From: Takakia lepidozioides
Lineage: Eukaryota > Streptophyta > Takakiopsida > Takakiales > Takakiaceae
Direction: 5' to 3'
NCBI GenBank assembly: GCA_030704615.1
Contig: CM060731.1
Span: 76,366,756 to 76,426,755, forward strand
Length of the DNA stretch: 60,000 nucleotides
Positions 24,646 to 36,930 of the stretch are shown in pieces (the stretch's first letter is position 1; the number at the start of each line of letters is the position of its first letter). The notes below the pieces were generated by a model. The model searched no databases. It was not told the DNA's origin and was given only the letters and a program-made list of their open reading frames with translations. Position numbers and translations under genes: made by a program.

Positions 24646-25090
24646 ATGACATTCGACACTTGGGCCAACGACAAAAGCTACCCTAGAGGTTACAGTTGGG
24701 CCTCGACATAGGAGACGCACTTTGATACATAGAGGATTGCACTTGGACTTAGATGACATTGGACACTTTGGGCCAACGGCACATGCTACCCTAGGCCTAG
24801 ATCTCCCAAACAGGAGGGTCTCTGGATACATATGGGATTGCACTTGGACTTAGATTTCACTTGACACTGGAGGTCGCACTTGGGCATCTACATGGGAGAA
24901 GTATTTGGATACATAGGAAATTGCACTTTGGCTTACATAGGAGACGCACTTGGATACATAGGAAATTGCACTTGGTCTTAGATCTCAATTCTTCACACAT
25001 GGGCCTCGACACAGGAGACACTTGGATACATAGAGGATTGCACTAAATGACACTGGACACTTGGGCCAACGGCATAGGCTACCCTAGTCA
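24646..25090. repeat. R2 repeat block
   Basis: Imperfect tandem units of TTGGGCCAACGACA, AAGCTACCCTAGAGG, CTCGACATAGGAGACGCAC and TTGCACTTGGACTTAGATGA, ending GGCTACCCTAG at the start of the next R1 copy. No protein coding. Confidence 0.75.
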
Positions 25091-25412
25091 ATCTATGAAT
25101 CGAGACGTGTGTTTTGTTTTGTTTTGTTTTGTCACGTTGAGATGCCCCAAACCGCAAGGCCCCGGTGCTGGTGCTTGGTACCGTTGAAAAGCCCTCGACA
25201 AGGAGGGGTGCACGGCTTGGTCTCACGATTTTTGGACCTGCGGTGTGGGAGATACGGTATTCCAAGTACTTTTGGTCGCTGGAAATTCACAAAAAATAGC
25301 AAAAATGGCAAAGTGGGCATTCCCGGACAATGGTTGGAGCCTCGACAGGACAGATACCAAGGGAAAGGTCTCCGGTTCAAATCTGGTCGTAGGCTCTCTG
25401 GAAAAAAAACAT
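25091..25412 (+). repeat. R1 dispersed repeat, complete plus-orientation copy
   Basis: Same order of blocks as the copy at 24295: TCAATCTATGAATCGAGACG, (GTTTT)n, AAAGCCCTCGACAAGGAG, GGACCTGCGGTGTGGGAGAT, and GGTTCAAATCTGGTCGTAGG near the end followed by A-rich sequence. It lies exactly between two R2 blocks, with CTACCCTAG at its left edge. Confidence 0.75.
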
Positions 25413-26880
25413 GATTAGATATGGGATTGCACTTGAACTTCGATGAGACTTGGGCTTGCACTTGGATACATGAATAGAAGATTGCACTTGGGCTTAGATT
25501 TTAATTGATCTTCACACATGGGCCAACGACATAGGCTATACTAGAGGTCGCACTTGGGCCTTGACATAGGAGATCCACTTGGATACATAAGAAATTGCAC
25601 TTGGGCTTAGATTTTAATTCTTCACACATGGGCCAACGGCATAGGCTACACTAGAGGTCGCACTTGGGCCTCGACATAGGAGATCCACTTGGATACATAA
25701 GAAATTGCACTTGGGCTTAGATTTCAATTCTTCACACATGGGCCAACGGCATAGGCTACACTAGAGGTCGCACTTGGGCCTCGACATAGGAGATCCACTT
25801 GGATACATAAGAAATTGCACTTGGGCTTAGATTTCAATTCTTCACACATGGGCCTTGACATAGGAGACGCTACTTGAATACATAGGGGATTGTACTTGGA
25901 CTTAGATTTCAATTTTTAACACATGGGCCAACGGCACAGGCCACCCTAGACACTTGCGTTAAGATGATCCACTAGACACTTGGGCCGCTACATGGGAGAT
26001 GCATTTGGATACATGAATGGAAGATTGCACGTCATGGGCTTAGATGGGCCTCGACATAGGAGACGCACTTGGATACATAGAAGATCTTCACTTGGACTTA
26101 GATGACAATGGACAGTTGGGCCAACGGCACAGGCTACCCTAGAGGTTGCATTTGGGCCTCCACATAGGAGACGCACTTTGTTACATAGGGTATTGCACTT
26201 GGACTTAGATGACATTGGACACTGGAGGTCACACATGGGCCTTTACATGGAAACGCACATGGATACATAGGAAATTGCACTTGGGCTTAGATTTCAATTC
26301 TTCACACATGGGCCAATGGCACATGCTACCCTAGATCTCCCAAATAGTGGGGGCTCTCGATACATAGGGGATTACACTTGAACATAGATGACATTGGACA
26401 CTTGGGCCAACGGCACAGGCTACCCTAGAGGTTGCATTTGGGCCTCGACATAGCATACGCACTTGGATACATAGGAAATTACACTTGGTCTTAGATTGCA
26501 ATTCTTCACATATGGGCCAAACGGCATAGGCTACACTAGAGGTCGCACTTGGGCCTCGACATAGGAGACGCACTGGGATACATAGGAAATTGCACTGGAT
26601 ACATAGGAGACTGGACTTGGGCTTAGATGAGAGTGGACACTGGGGCCAACGGCACAGGCTACCGTAGAGGTCACATTTGGGCCTCGATATAGGAGACGCA
26701 CTTGGATACATAGAGGATTGCACTTGGACTTAGATGACATTGGACACTTGGGCCAACGGCACAGGCTACCTGGAGGTTGCATTTGGGCCTCAACAATATA
26801 GGAGATGCACTTTGATACATAGGGGATTGCACTTGGACTTAGATGACAGGGCCAACGGCACAGGCTACCCTATCAATGTA
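25413..26880. repeat. R2 satellite-like array
   Basis: A long run of R2 units. The most regular part, 25546-25875, is three consecutive 110-bp units starting GGTCGCACTTGGGCC at 25546, 25656 and 25766. Flanking units are diverged and of varying length. Each unit carries GGGCCAACGGCATAGGCTAC, CTCGACATAGGAG and TTGCACTTGGGCTTAGAT. Minus-strand open frames of up to 130 codons follow the repeat unit and are not genes. Confidence 0.85.
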
Positions 26881-26995
26881 TGAACCGAGATTTGTTTTGT
26901 TTTGTTCCTCGACGGGAGATTGCAAAAATAGCAAAATGGGCTTTGTTGGAACAATGACAAAGAGATCTCCCAAACTGCAGAGGACTCTCTTGATG
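26870..26995 (+). repeat. R1 dispersed repeat, short fragment
   Basis: Begins with CTATCAATGTATGAACCGAG and a short GTTTT tract, then the CGACGGGAGA, GCAAAAATAGCAAAATGGGC and AACAATGACAAAGAGATCTC parts; the central blocks are deleted. Same position relative to R2 as the complete copies. Confidence 0.6.
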
Positions 26996-27275
26996 CACGG
27001 GGAATTGCACTTGGGCCTCTGCATGGGAGAAACACTTGGATACATATGAGATTGCACTTGGGCTTAGATTTCAATTCTTCACACATGGGCCTTGACATAG
27101 GAGACGTGGATATATAGGGGATTGCACTTGGGCTTATATTTCAATTCTTTACACATGGGTCAATGGCACAGGCTACCCTAGGCATAGATCTCAAAGGTCT
27201 CTAGATACATAGGGGATTGCACTTGGACTTAGATGACATTGGACACTTGGGCCACCAGCACAGGCTACCCTAGTG
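26996..27275. repeat. R2 repeat block, right end of the array
   Basis: Diverged R2 units ending with CAGGCTACCCTAG at about 27271. Unique sequence follows. Confidence 0.7.
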
Positions 27276-27649
27276 CACATAAAAGCAACCATCCATGCCA
27301 CCAGTCGACCATGCTCCACCGACGACGTCGGCAAACTTTAGATAACTTGGCCAATTTGGCCGAGACATGGAAGTTGGCCCTAAGTAAAGCAACCAACAGT
27401 TGGTTACGTGCACTAAATGTCACCCAGATGATGCCACCCAAATGATTCTAGGTCAATCTTGCTACTTGAGTATTCTTCCTCAAGTATAAGTAAAGCAACC
27501 AACAGTCAGTAACTCAGTTGATTAAGTGCTCTAAATGCCACCCAGATGATTTTGAGGTCAAATCTTGCTACTTGACGGGTGTGGTATACTCTTCTCCTCC
27601 TTCCTTGGGCTGTCCCCCCTTACTGCATGGCGCGCTTACTGTGAAAGAG
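27276..27649. other. Intergenic sequence with a short direct repeat
   Basis: No gene is supported. A block containing TAAGTAAAGCAACCAACAG and CTAAATG(T/C)CACCCAGATGAT occurs twice (about 27380-27435 and 27487-27550), about 107 bp apart. Confidence 0.5.
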
Positions 27650-27657
27650 GTTATTTT

Positions 27658-27997
27658 CAGTGTTGGGTGGTTATTTGATTTTTTTCATAACCGGCGGTTC
27701 CGGTTGTTTTGAATTTTAGGAAACTATTAACCGCGGTTGCGGTTATTAAATTTTTTTTGGCTAAATATAACCTCAGCGATTGCAAAAACCTCAAATAACC
27801 GGCGGTTTTCATCAAATAACCGCGGGTATTGGGCGGTTATTTAAGAGATTTTTTGCTCGGTTATTTGAATGTGACCTCCGCCGGTTCCTAACTGGACCGG
27901 TTACTTCATTTTTTCACCTCCGCCGGTCATATATATATATAACCGGATAGGTAACCACTGGGTATTAGAGAGAAATTCAAATAACCGCCCAACACTG
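27658..27997. mobile_element. hAT-type MITE (copy 4), perfect 8-bp target duplication
   Basis: 340 bp long. The left end is CAGTGTTGGGTGGTTATTT and the right end AAATAACCGCCCAACACTG, inverted with one mismatch. It is flanked by identical gttatttt at 27650-27657 and 27998-28005. No coding capacity. It is the shortest complete member of the family in the window. Confidence 0.92.
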
Positions 27998-28005
27998 GTT
28001 ATTTT

Positions 28006-28881
28006 CTCCTCTCGCTCCTCCCAGGTGTTTCCCTTTTAAAAAAAGAAAAGAAAAGGGAAAAAAAAAAGTAAAGCATACACAGCCACTACGGGCAGGACGA
28101 TTGAGAATGAAACTTTGTGAGTATATTGTGATATCGAACAGTGTTCGTAATGCTAGATGAGAAGCTCTGTTCAAAGACTTCGCCATTTTGAGCAAAACCT
28201 AAGCGGGCTCACCAGCACCGCACGATCTGAGATCATCTAAGGGTCTAGCAATATCCCCACACAACGTGGCTCCGCCTGTATGGTGTATCGCAGGATCACC
28301 CAATATCGCACAAGCACAATCGGGCTCTACAATGTCACCAAAAAAAGGGTATAAATGTGGTGGCTCCTCTGCGGCCGAGGAGACCACACAAAATTCAGAG
28401 GCTAGCCGGCCACCCTGCGGTTGAAATTTGGATGAAGATTTGAAAAACGTGGATGAACATCGCAGCTCAGTTATGTAGGGTTTCACCATGACTCGCCTGG
28501 CTACGGGCTGTAGCCTGGCACGTGCGTCACCGGAAGTCGACGGTGACCCTTTCCCCCGCCAGTTTTTCCCGCCCTTATTTCTGAGCGGGCCATGGCTGAT
28601 AACTGCAGCGATGGCGATCCGAGGATGGCAGGGATCAGACGCCTCCAATGTCGGATCTGAAGGTGGAAATCTTGGAGTACAGGAAACTTAAGCAGACTGA
28701 AGTTTTTGCGGACATGGACATTGTGTACTAAGTCTGATCGTGTATTCACTGAAGAATGTAAGTCCTGGCAAACCTAAACTGCTCACCCCGGGAAGCAGCA
28801 GATTCGAATTCCGTTTACAGTAGAATTTTTGTACGGTCTGGTCTTTAGCCGCATGGGCGATCCTAGATAGGCGAGTTCAAG
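28006..28881. other. Upstream region of the Treslin/Sld3-like gene
   Basis: This should contain the promoter and 5' untranslated region of the gene starting at 28882. A short plus-strand frame, ATG at about 28591 and 22 codons long, lies upstream of the main start and could be an upstream ORF if transcribed. A 149-codon minus-strand frame at 28199-28648 has no recognisable motif and is not called. Confidence 0.4.
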
Positions 28882-31800
28882 ATGAAGACTGGGATGCTTG
28901 CACTTGGACGGAAACGGCTGAAGCGCCTGGTGGTGCTGGTGGATTTGCGGGGCCTGGCGGTGCAGGTATTGTACCTCTGAACCAAACATGAGCTGCGTGT
29001 ATTGATTCAAGCTATACAGGTCAATTAATGTTTATACAATTTAGAACGGATAAATTGAGCGAGGACTTTGACGCTGCCCAAGAGATGACAGAGGTAGCAA
29101 CTCCTGAACGGTCCCAACAATGAAGCTGGTAGTCAAGAAACTATTGAGTGGGATGGAAATATAAAAGTGAAACATTCTTTCAATTCTTCCTTCAACACAG
29201 GGTACTAGAATTGAAAATTCGTGGTTCTCGTCATCTTCAATCAGAGGGCTGTTTACATGGATAGCTTGTATTCTCTCCAACATGAATGCGAGAAATGACA
29301 AAAGGAATCCATGGCAGGTTTTGTCAATTGAAGGACCATGACATTCTTTATGTTACTATGGAAATTTTGAGATCCGATTGGCAGCTTCAATCATCCTCAT
29401 CAAGTCATTGCTCAAAGTGTGTTAGATTGTGAATTCCAGATTAAACAGTTACGTGCTGAGCTATCGAAGTCAGAAGTCGTATGTTTCATCAGACCGCACA
29501 GTTGGAGTCATGTGGGTGGAGACCCGTTGTAGAGTGCCAATCAGTCACAAAGAACAAGCACTCGAAGTGAGCCCAAATTCTGGTTTTTAATGTTTGCGGC
29601 TGGGTGGTGCAGGAAGATCCGAAGGCATACTCCGACCATATTTATGACTGTGTGGAGAAGATGCTGGTAGCTTGCAATGAGCGCAGCACTAGAGACAAGA
29701 GAAGTACATTGTGGGCATACAAGTTCTTTGATTCATCTCTCTCACCAGCGGCATCCAGGTCTAAGATTAAAAGGCTTCTTGGTAAGCAACAGCCTCCTCT
29801 CGCATGCTTCAATATTGCAGAGGAAAATTTGAGGATGTTTGGCCCAACACTTTCCACACTAGCATGCAATTTGGCTCATCAGAAAGAGAATTGCCAGCAG
29901 GATATTGGCAAAGCCGAATTTGTGGTCCGTGCCCTACAAGAACTCCTGTCAGAATTCACTTGGGATTCTGTATCTCTGAGTGATGGATCTTCTGATGAGG
30001 AACAGGGAGGACAAAATGCATGGGTATCTGCTGGCAGAAATCCCTTGAAGATCAAAGAGAACATGGTTATGTTGTTTTCTCCATTTCCACTAGTTTGGAA
30101 GCAATTTTCAGGCTTTTTGAACAAGATTCCGCTTTCAGAATCAGTGACGGAACCTGATCTACTTAAATGTTTTTCAACAAAGCTCCAGCAGTTGCACGAA
30201 GCTTTCAAAATGCACAACATTCACACAGGCTGGATCAATATGCCTGTTATGTGCTCTTCCTCCCCAGGCCATGGACAGGATTCAGTTATTTCTTTGGAGC
30301 TGGAACGCAGAATTGATGGAGACAAAGTTAAGGCATTATTTAAAGAAGTCCACTGGGGCTATATGGCCCTAGACACCCTTACAAGTGTCTCCCATGGGAT
30401 ACCTTTGTCCCTACTCTGGCCTTCAATTGCATATCCTGCTCCTCAAATACAGCAGGAGCAGACCAAAGTCACTGCTAATCTCAGCATTGTCATGGAGGAT
30501 CAAGATGCCCACCAATTCGGACCTGATCTGTGCAACGTGGAGATGGTTTCTCTGAGCACACCAGAATCTTTTGACATCAGTTTAAATAAGATACAGGTCA
30601 ATGATCTGCTCGCCATGGGCGATCCAACCTTCAAACCCAGGGGACCTGTATCCCGTCTGTCATCTAACACAAGCATAGTTGTTAAGGACCTTGTACTTAA
30701 GCAAAGGCTTGGGGTTAAACTTGGATCTTTGCTGTATCTTGTACACGACACTGGGAAAGGAACGAAGAGAAAGAGGGAAGGGGAAGAGAATAATTACATC
30801 CACAGGAGGGAGACGGATGAGCATCTGGCTGGAGATCAAAAGAAACAGCGATTGAGGGTAGAGCGTCACGCAGTCAAATCAGAGACAAGAGAGGAGTCCA
30901 GAAGTCGGTGGGCAGATGGGTTATTCCAGCAACAACAGCAGAAACCAGAAGGTTTTGAAGATGGACTTTCGGCCTGGAAGCAACTTCTAATTGCCATGGC
31001 ATGCAAACAAAGTGTTGCCAAGGCCAATGTTTATTTTGATGGCATTTCTTTTTCAGCCATTCTTGAACCTATCACCACAGACTTCGCTGTATTGATTTTG
31101 GAGGACCAAGTGAATGAGCCTGCAAATTGTCTTCCCCTTCTGGATTCTGGTAAGCAAAGTACTTGCCTACATGTCTTTGTGGAATCTGCAATCAAGACTC
31201 AAGGCTAGAAAGTACCTTCAAGTGTGCATTCATTGTGGAAGTGTCTTAAGATTAGGACCCTCGGGCACCCAGTGCAGGCCCAGCACTTCTCTTGATTGTT
31301 GTTTTAGTCTGTTGCCTCGTTGTTTGCTTTTACATTGATGCCAGATTGATGCCATGACTCTCTCTGTGCATCAGTTACACTATCATCATCTGATTTACTG
31401 TGTCATGCTCAACAGGTTTATCAGTGCCAACAAATGTGCCTTTTACCACAGGTGAATATGCAGAGACCTTCAAGGAGTTGGTATGTCTTGAAAGCTCTGC
31501 CATTCCCAACACACTCTCACCCCCTACCTCGGTTGAAGAAAAGCTAGAGCTGGAGGTGGAACCAACTTCGGAAAATGCCGAGGCCTACATCTCATCAATT
31601 CACCTGAAAGTTCAACGTTGTCTTGAATCCCCAGAGTTAGATATCCAAGACTTTGCAAAACGGATACTTTCTGCGGCCCGTTCGGCACTTCAGGTTCTGG
31701 AAAATAAAAACACTCAGCGAGAGTGTGAGATTGAGCGACCTACGCCTGAGTACCAGAAAAAAATTCATGCAGCTCTCAGCAGTGAACTTGATGTTCGGTT

Positions 31801-34800
31801 AACGGACCTTGAAAGCGCAAAAATTGACATGGGTCTTGCTGGCAGTGAGAGTCCTGAAAATGCTGGGCCAGGCTGTGTAAAAGGGGCCTTGGAAACTAAA
31901 GATAAAAGAAGTGACAATATCAAGGGGAGTAAGCCAGTTGCCTTGGAATTTGAGGGATTGCAAAGCGCTGCACTCTGTGTGGGAAGTGGCAATCTACAAA
32001 CTGACAAGAGAACAACTGCTGATCTTTTTGACATGTGTACCTTGGACGATGAGGGACACACAACTGAAAATGGGACCATTAAAGCAGAGGGAAGAGTGGC
32101 TGAGCATGTCAATACAAGGGGGGACGAAGCAATTGAGGTTGAAGATGCTAAGATCCCTTACAATTCAGGGACCAAGAGTGAAGGCATACCAAGTGTAAAT
32201 AAGGATATACCAATGCCAGACATTGAAAATTTGATTGCCTTTCAATTGGCAGAGAAGCTCTTGCGCAAACCAAGAGAGCTGGCTTGGGAGTACAAGGACT
32301 GCCGGCCCTGTCCATCACTAGCAAAAAAGGACGACTCCGCGACCCAAGAAAACCAGGTGGCTCCCACTGTCAGGGAGAAAGTCAGAGTGTATCCTTTCTG
32401 CAGTTATCTTCATCTTTACCTGCTACTGACACAATTGAGCTCTGGACATCTGCATGCTTCTGTACCTTCTCTGTGTGCTCGAAGTTCTTTCAGATGGAAG
32501 TCCCATTTGGCCTTCTCTTTTGGGTGAACCTACCATTTTAAATGCAAAGTACACAGGCACCCATAAAAGAAAAGTATTTGAGTGGTCATCCTGGGATTCG
32601 CCCTTCATTTAACTCTTGTGTTGAAAGCTGCAGAAAAAAACTGCCAGTTACTAATTTCCATGCACTGCCGACCTTCTTTTTGAGCTGCAGTGCCAACGTA
32701 GCCCATATGCTAAATGCTACTGGAAATCGAAGAGAGTGAGAATGCCAAGCCCAGCTAGGTTGTCACTTTGATCTCGAATGCTCTCGAGATGTGCTCCCTG
32801 ACCAGCTACACAGATATGAACTACAGATAATATTACGTTTGGAGTTGATTGAAATGGACAATGGTGGGCCCCTAGAGAGACGAAAGAAGAAGTTTGTGGA
32901 GGATATTACTCAGCTTTTGGATGACATTCAGTTCAATCTAGATGGCACAGAGAACCTTCTTGATTACAGCATCCGAGTTATTCATGCCAGGTTAGCGCCC
33001 TCAACCTCACCGTGCTTCTGAATCTGTCAGTGGCATAGGCCTGACATAGCTTGGAAAATCTTTTAAGCCAAAAATTCCAAAATTGATGTATTAGTAAAAA
33101 ACCAGGAATATTGTTGAATTCAAGGGGTAAGGCTGGCCTGGCAGGATTTGAACAAGTTTGCTTACCCATGCTCTGTAACTTCAACTTAAGTAACGAATAT
33201 GTCGAAGACCAAACATAGTTTGATCTCACATAGTAAACCTGTTTTGATGTCAAGATAGAAATTGCATAGCACCGTATAGACTTTTGTAAGTGGCTTGTTT
33301 TTTTCACTGCAAGCTTCAACCGACTTTAGTTGCCAGTTATGAAGCTAAATGAGTAGAGCTGACCCATCTCAAGTAGGAAATGGGAACATGACACTAAGGC
33401 TAGTGGAACCAACACAGGAGAGCAAAGAAGGGGGGGTTGACTGAGTGCAATTTATGCACACATATAGACCACATTTTTGTCGACATGAAAGATCTGCACC
33501 TTAAACTATCCAGTACAGGTCTATAGCATTGGTTGTTTTCATTGTCTACAGTATCTTTGTTGGCAAAACTTTGGGTGAGAGCTGAGGACATTCTTGTCTT
33601 GCCGTGTTTGAAGATACAAGGAAAGCCTTCCGCAGACTGTCGATGAGATCTTTGACATCATGGAGTTCAATGGATACGGCAAGTCCACTTTCAATTCAGA
33701 GCCCAGAGTTGGGCAGCAGGAGGCTGGTGTGGCACCGCAAACTGCAATGACATTGGTCAGTAGCTTTCTTTCTCTTTCGGTCGATCACACAGTTCAAACA
33801 GCATGTACGCTGTCCTGTGTTTTTTGGTTGTCAATATCGACAGGATACTCTCTCCTTCCTTTTAAAGAGAATAAAAGCAGAGCGAGTAAAGAGTAGTAGC
33901 CTTCAAAGCAGTTAAGATAAAGTACTTTTACCTCGAGAGAGCTTTGAAAGCAGCAAAGATTTGGGATGTTGGCAAAATCGGAATGATTAGTTGCACTTTC
34001 TCAAATCACAGGGAGCCGAGGACTTTGAAACGTCAGTGGACAACACAAATTTGCATTTGTCAAGCGCAGCAGCTGCATTGGAAAAGTTGCAGAAATTCTA
34101 TCATAAGCAAACTCCAAAAACAAGACATGGAGTGGGTGGGCAACGTACTACACCCAAAAGTCTCCAGTTGTCTCTTTTTGTTCTTTGGTCTGTTTCAGCT
34201 TTGTTGAGGTTGATTGGTGATCCCAGCCACTGGCCATGGGAAAACAGGGTGGACTTCTGGCTGGTGCCTACCACTGTTTCATGGCAGCCACCAGAAAGGC
34301 TGTCAGCAAGTCTAGAACATCTTTGTGGATGACTTTTGCCTCCTGATTGTTTAATACAGATTATGTAGGTCATGAAAAACAAGGGAGATGTCAAGTATAG
34401 TTCGTGTCAGAGGAAGACAAGTTATAAGACCAAGGCAGAGATTCATCTGCCTGCTAGTCATGAATAAACGTTTCTACTGTTGCTAAGCCCTACTGTGTGC
34501 ATTCAGGAAGTTCCAACTGTCTAAAGCAAAGGTTTTTGGTTATATTCTGTGGCTAGGGTCAAGATGTATAACCTTACCTTTGGTCATTTGTAATCATGGG
34601 TAGGTGTTTCATCCAAGAGAGCAAGGAAACCAGTCCTTGACGCGCTCACAAGAGCACAGGAGAAGAGGGAACAGGCCAGCAGGCTTGCCCATTTTGGGTG
34701 CCCAGCTGAAAAGTTTAAAGTGAAGAAGACCAGACTTCAAAGCCAGTGTGTGAAGAAGCTGCCCAAGGACAGGGGCGCTGTGTCCTCACAATGCAAGGAA

Positions 34801-36676
34801 CTCAACGGTAATGTTGTGCTTGAAACCCCTATGATAAGAGGTTCTGTCTCTTATGTAGAGTCACTCTGTGCACGGGTAGTAGAGTCTTCCGGAAGGCATG
34901 GATTTAGGACTCCAGCACGTCGCTCTAGACCGAATCAATCTGCCTCAAGGAAACGGCGCCTGTTGCTCAGCAGTCAGATTAAGAAAGTAGCACCCAGGGT
35001 TGGAGTGCCCCGATCAGCTTTCCCAACATCAAATGTCAGAAGAATATGGGGAAAGGGCAGTGCAGTTCACCGGCATGCTACATATTCAGTGCCAAGAGCA
35101 TCACCTACACGTGCTGGAGTAGGGGAACAAAGAATGGCACCACCACAACCTGTGTCAGGTCAAGTTCATTCTGAATTGCACACAGCTACCCATGACAACA
35201 CAATTGGATTGCCTACAGCGGGTTCGACAGTTCCGTCTCCCTCTTCTAAGAAAGTACGTCAAGATTGGGCAATGGCCATATCTCAAAGCGGATGGCCAGA
35301 TGAGGTTGACATGGGCAAGGTCACAGCAAGAAAACTTGCACCTCCTTCCCCAATGTCTGCAGCTGATGGATGTGCTCTGATGATATTCAAAAGTGGGGAA
35401 CAGGCTGAGAACGGTCAGTGATCTTTTTCCCAAAAGTCTAGTTCGACTCTTGCAGTGTTTTATGATAGTCCACTGGATTTTGTTCAGACTTTTGACTCTA
35501 CAGTTGTGTGCCATGTGTAGTAATGCCGGTGGAGGATGGACGAAAGGTCATATGTAATACGGAGGGAATATCAAGCTGTCCAGTCACTACTTTCTCACCC
35601 AATGTTCTGAATCCCCTATCCAGAGAGTCATCTGAGGCAGAGCCTATCATTGCAGCTCAAAGGACTGTAGAGAGTATTGTAGAATCAAGGGATATCAGGA
35701 ATTCTGAGAGCTGTGATGCCAATGCTTTAGAGGCAGGATGTATAGGTGGGTCACTTACACGAAAGTCTCCAAGAACCACCAGAAAGGACACAGAGCCAAC
35801 TCTCTTTCTCCCACCCCAGTGCTTATCTGTGTCCAAGAGTCCAGCTTTGCCTTGCAAGGGCAGACATCTTAACACCATTGGAGTTAGGGATGTCACATTT
35901 GTAGAGCGTGACAAAGTGATGGATGTGGAGAAACATATGCACAGATCAGCCAACAAGACACCCAAGAAACATCTACCCGGTAAAGCCAGCAAGGACAACC
36001 CAGTAAGTCCCTCTCTGCCAGACGTAGGTGGTGAAACTCAAGAGAGCCCTACCTTATTTTCCCGACAAAAGAGTAGCAAGCGTAATGTACCACAAGAAGG
36101 TGCCGAAGCTTCCTCTAAAGCAGCCAAAAAGGTCCGCCAGAGGATGTCATCTCTGCTGGAGTCTTCTGCAAACGAAACAATAAAGGTGAAGGAGCTTATC
36201 GAGCTATGTGGAGTAGAGGGTCTCAGAAGCAAGAAAATAGGTCAAGCAGCACGGGATGGTGAGGTTGGAATTCCCATGAAAGGCAAGGTGAATCGGCCTC
36301 CAAACTGCCAAACACAAACCAGAAATTCTTTTGAAGGTACTCTTCTATCTAAGTCCACCGTCATCTTGGTGTGGTGATTGATTCGTGGGTTGAAGTAATT
36401 GCATGTATACTTGTGTACATCTCTTCCTCTCTTTGCCCAGCTGAAGTGACCGTAGCAAGCTGTGTTAGGGAGGATTTTCTTACGCTCCCACCACACCTCT
36501 CTCTGACTCGGGCACTACAACACATACTCATACTCAGGCCATTGACATATCCAGATCATCTTCGTTCAGGTTCTCCAGCTAGGAGCAGGACACGGGGTAC
36601 AGCTATTCTGCAATTTCCCAGAAAACCTCTTAGACCTTTAAAGGTCAAAACAGACCGATGGAAGTCAATAACGTAA
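28882..36676 (+). CDS. Treslin/TICRR/Sld3-like DNA replication initiation factor, nine exons
   Basis: Treslin/Sld3 proteins are CDK-regulated nuclear factors that load Cdc45 at origins. My exon model is 28882-28965, 29613-31149, 31416-32356, 32755-32990, 33614-33755, 34012-34159, 34604-35417, 35504-36336 and 36441-36676. The phases close to 1656 residues. The start is the first ATG after an in-frame stop. The N-terminus looks like a von Willebrand A fold: LKRLVVLVDLRGLAVQ, a helix, then STLWAYKFFDSSLS, and MVMLFSPFPLVWKQF. Exons 4-5 match the Sld3-Treslin domain: YELQIILRLELIEM, then KKKFVEDITQLLDDIQFNLD, and KESLPQTVDEIFDIM. Exon 7 starts with a basic helix (KRARKPVLDALTRAQEKREQ). The rest is disordered, with many Ser/Thr-Pro sites fitting CDK control. 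The ends of exons 3, 6 and 7 are less certain (for example 34144 instead of 34159). The family call is by pattern and not searched. Confidence 0.75.
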
Positions 36677-36930
36677 AACCTAATTGCTGGTATTGTATCA
36701 AAGACCCTGTTCTGTCCTGGGATGAGATGCGTGGTGTTGATGGGATCCACTTGCAAGTTGTTTCCAAAGTATGTTACCGTCATGTCACTATTGATCCATC
36801 TTTGATATGAGGCTTCTGCCAAGTCTCCTTTATCTCGTCTGAAATATCTTAACCATAGTTTTGTCACCAAGTAGAATGGCTTGTGAGTGATAGCACTCTC
36901 CAATGTTTCCTTGAGGAATATTTTTGACAC
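36556..36930 (-). other. Unrecognised 124-codon open frame antisense to the Treslin-like 3' end
   Basis: An open frame overlapping the last exon of the plus-strand gene. The part beyond 36676 reads like protein (SYQRWINSDMTVTYFGNN, AITHKPFYLVTKLWLRYF), but I do not recognise it, and the overlapping part is the shadow of the real exon. It may be a transposon fragment or chance. Confidence 0.2.

Noticed and set aside
25132-26782. Minus-strand open frames of 80-130 codons across the R2 array
   Set aside because: They follow the 110-bp repeat unit, recur with it, and carry no domain; they are repeat artefacts.
28199-28648. 149-codon minus-strand frame upstream of the Treslin-like gene
   Set aside because: No motif and no splice partner; it lies over the probable promoter/5' region of the plus-strand gene.
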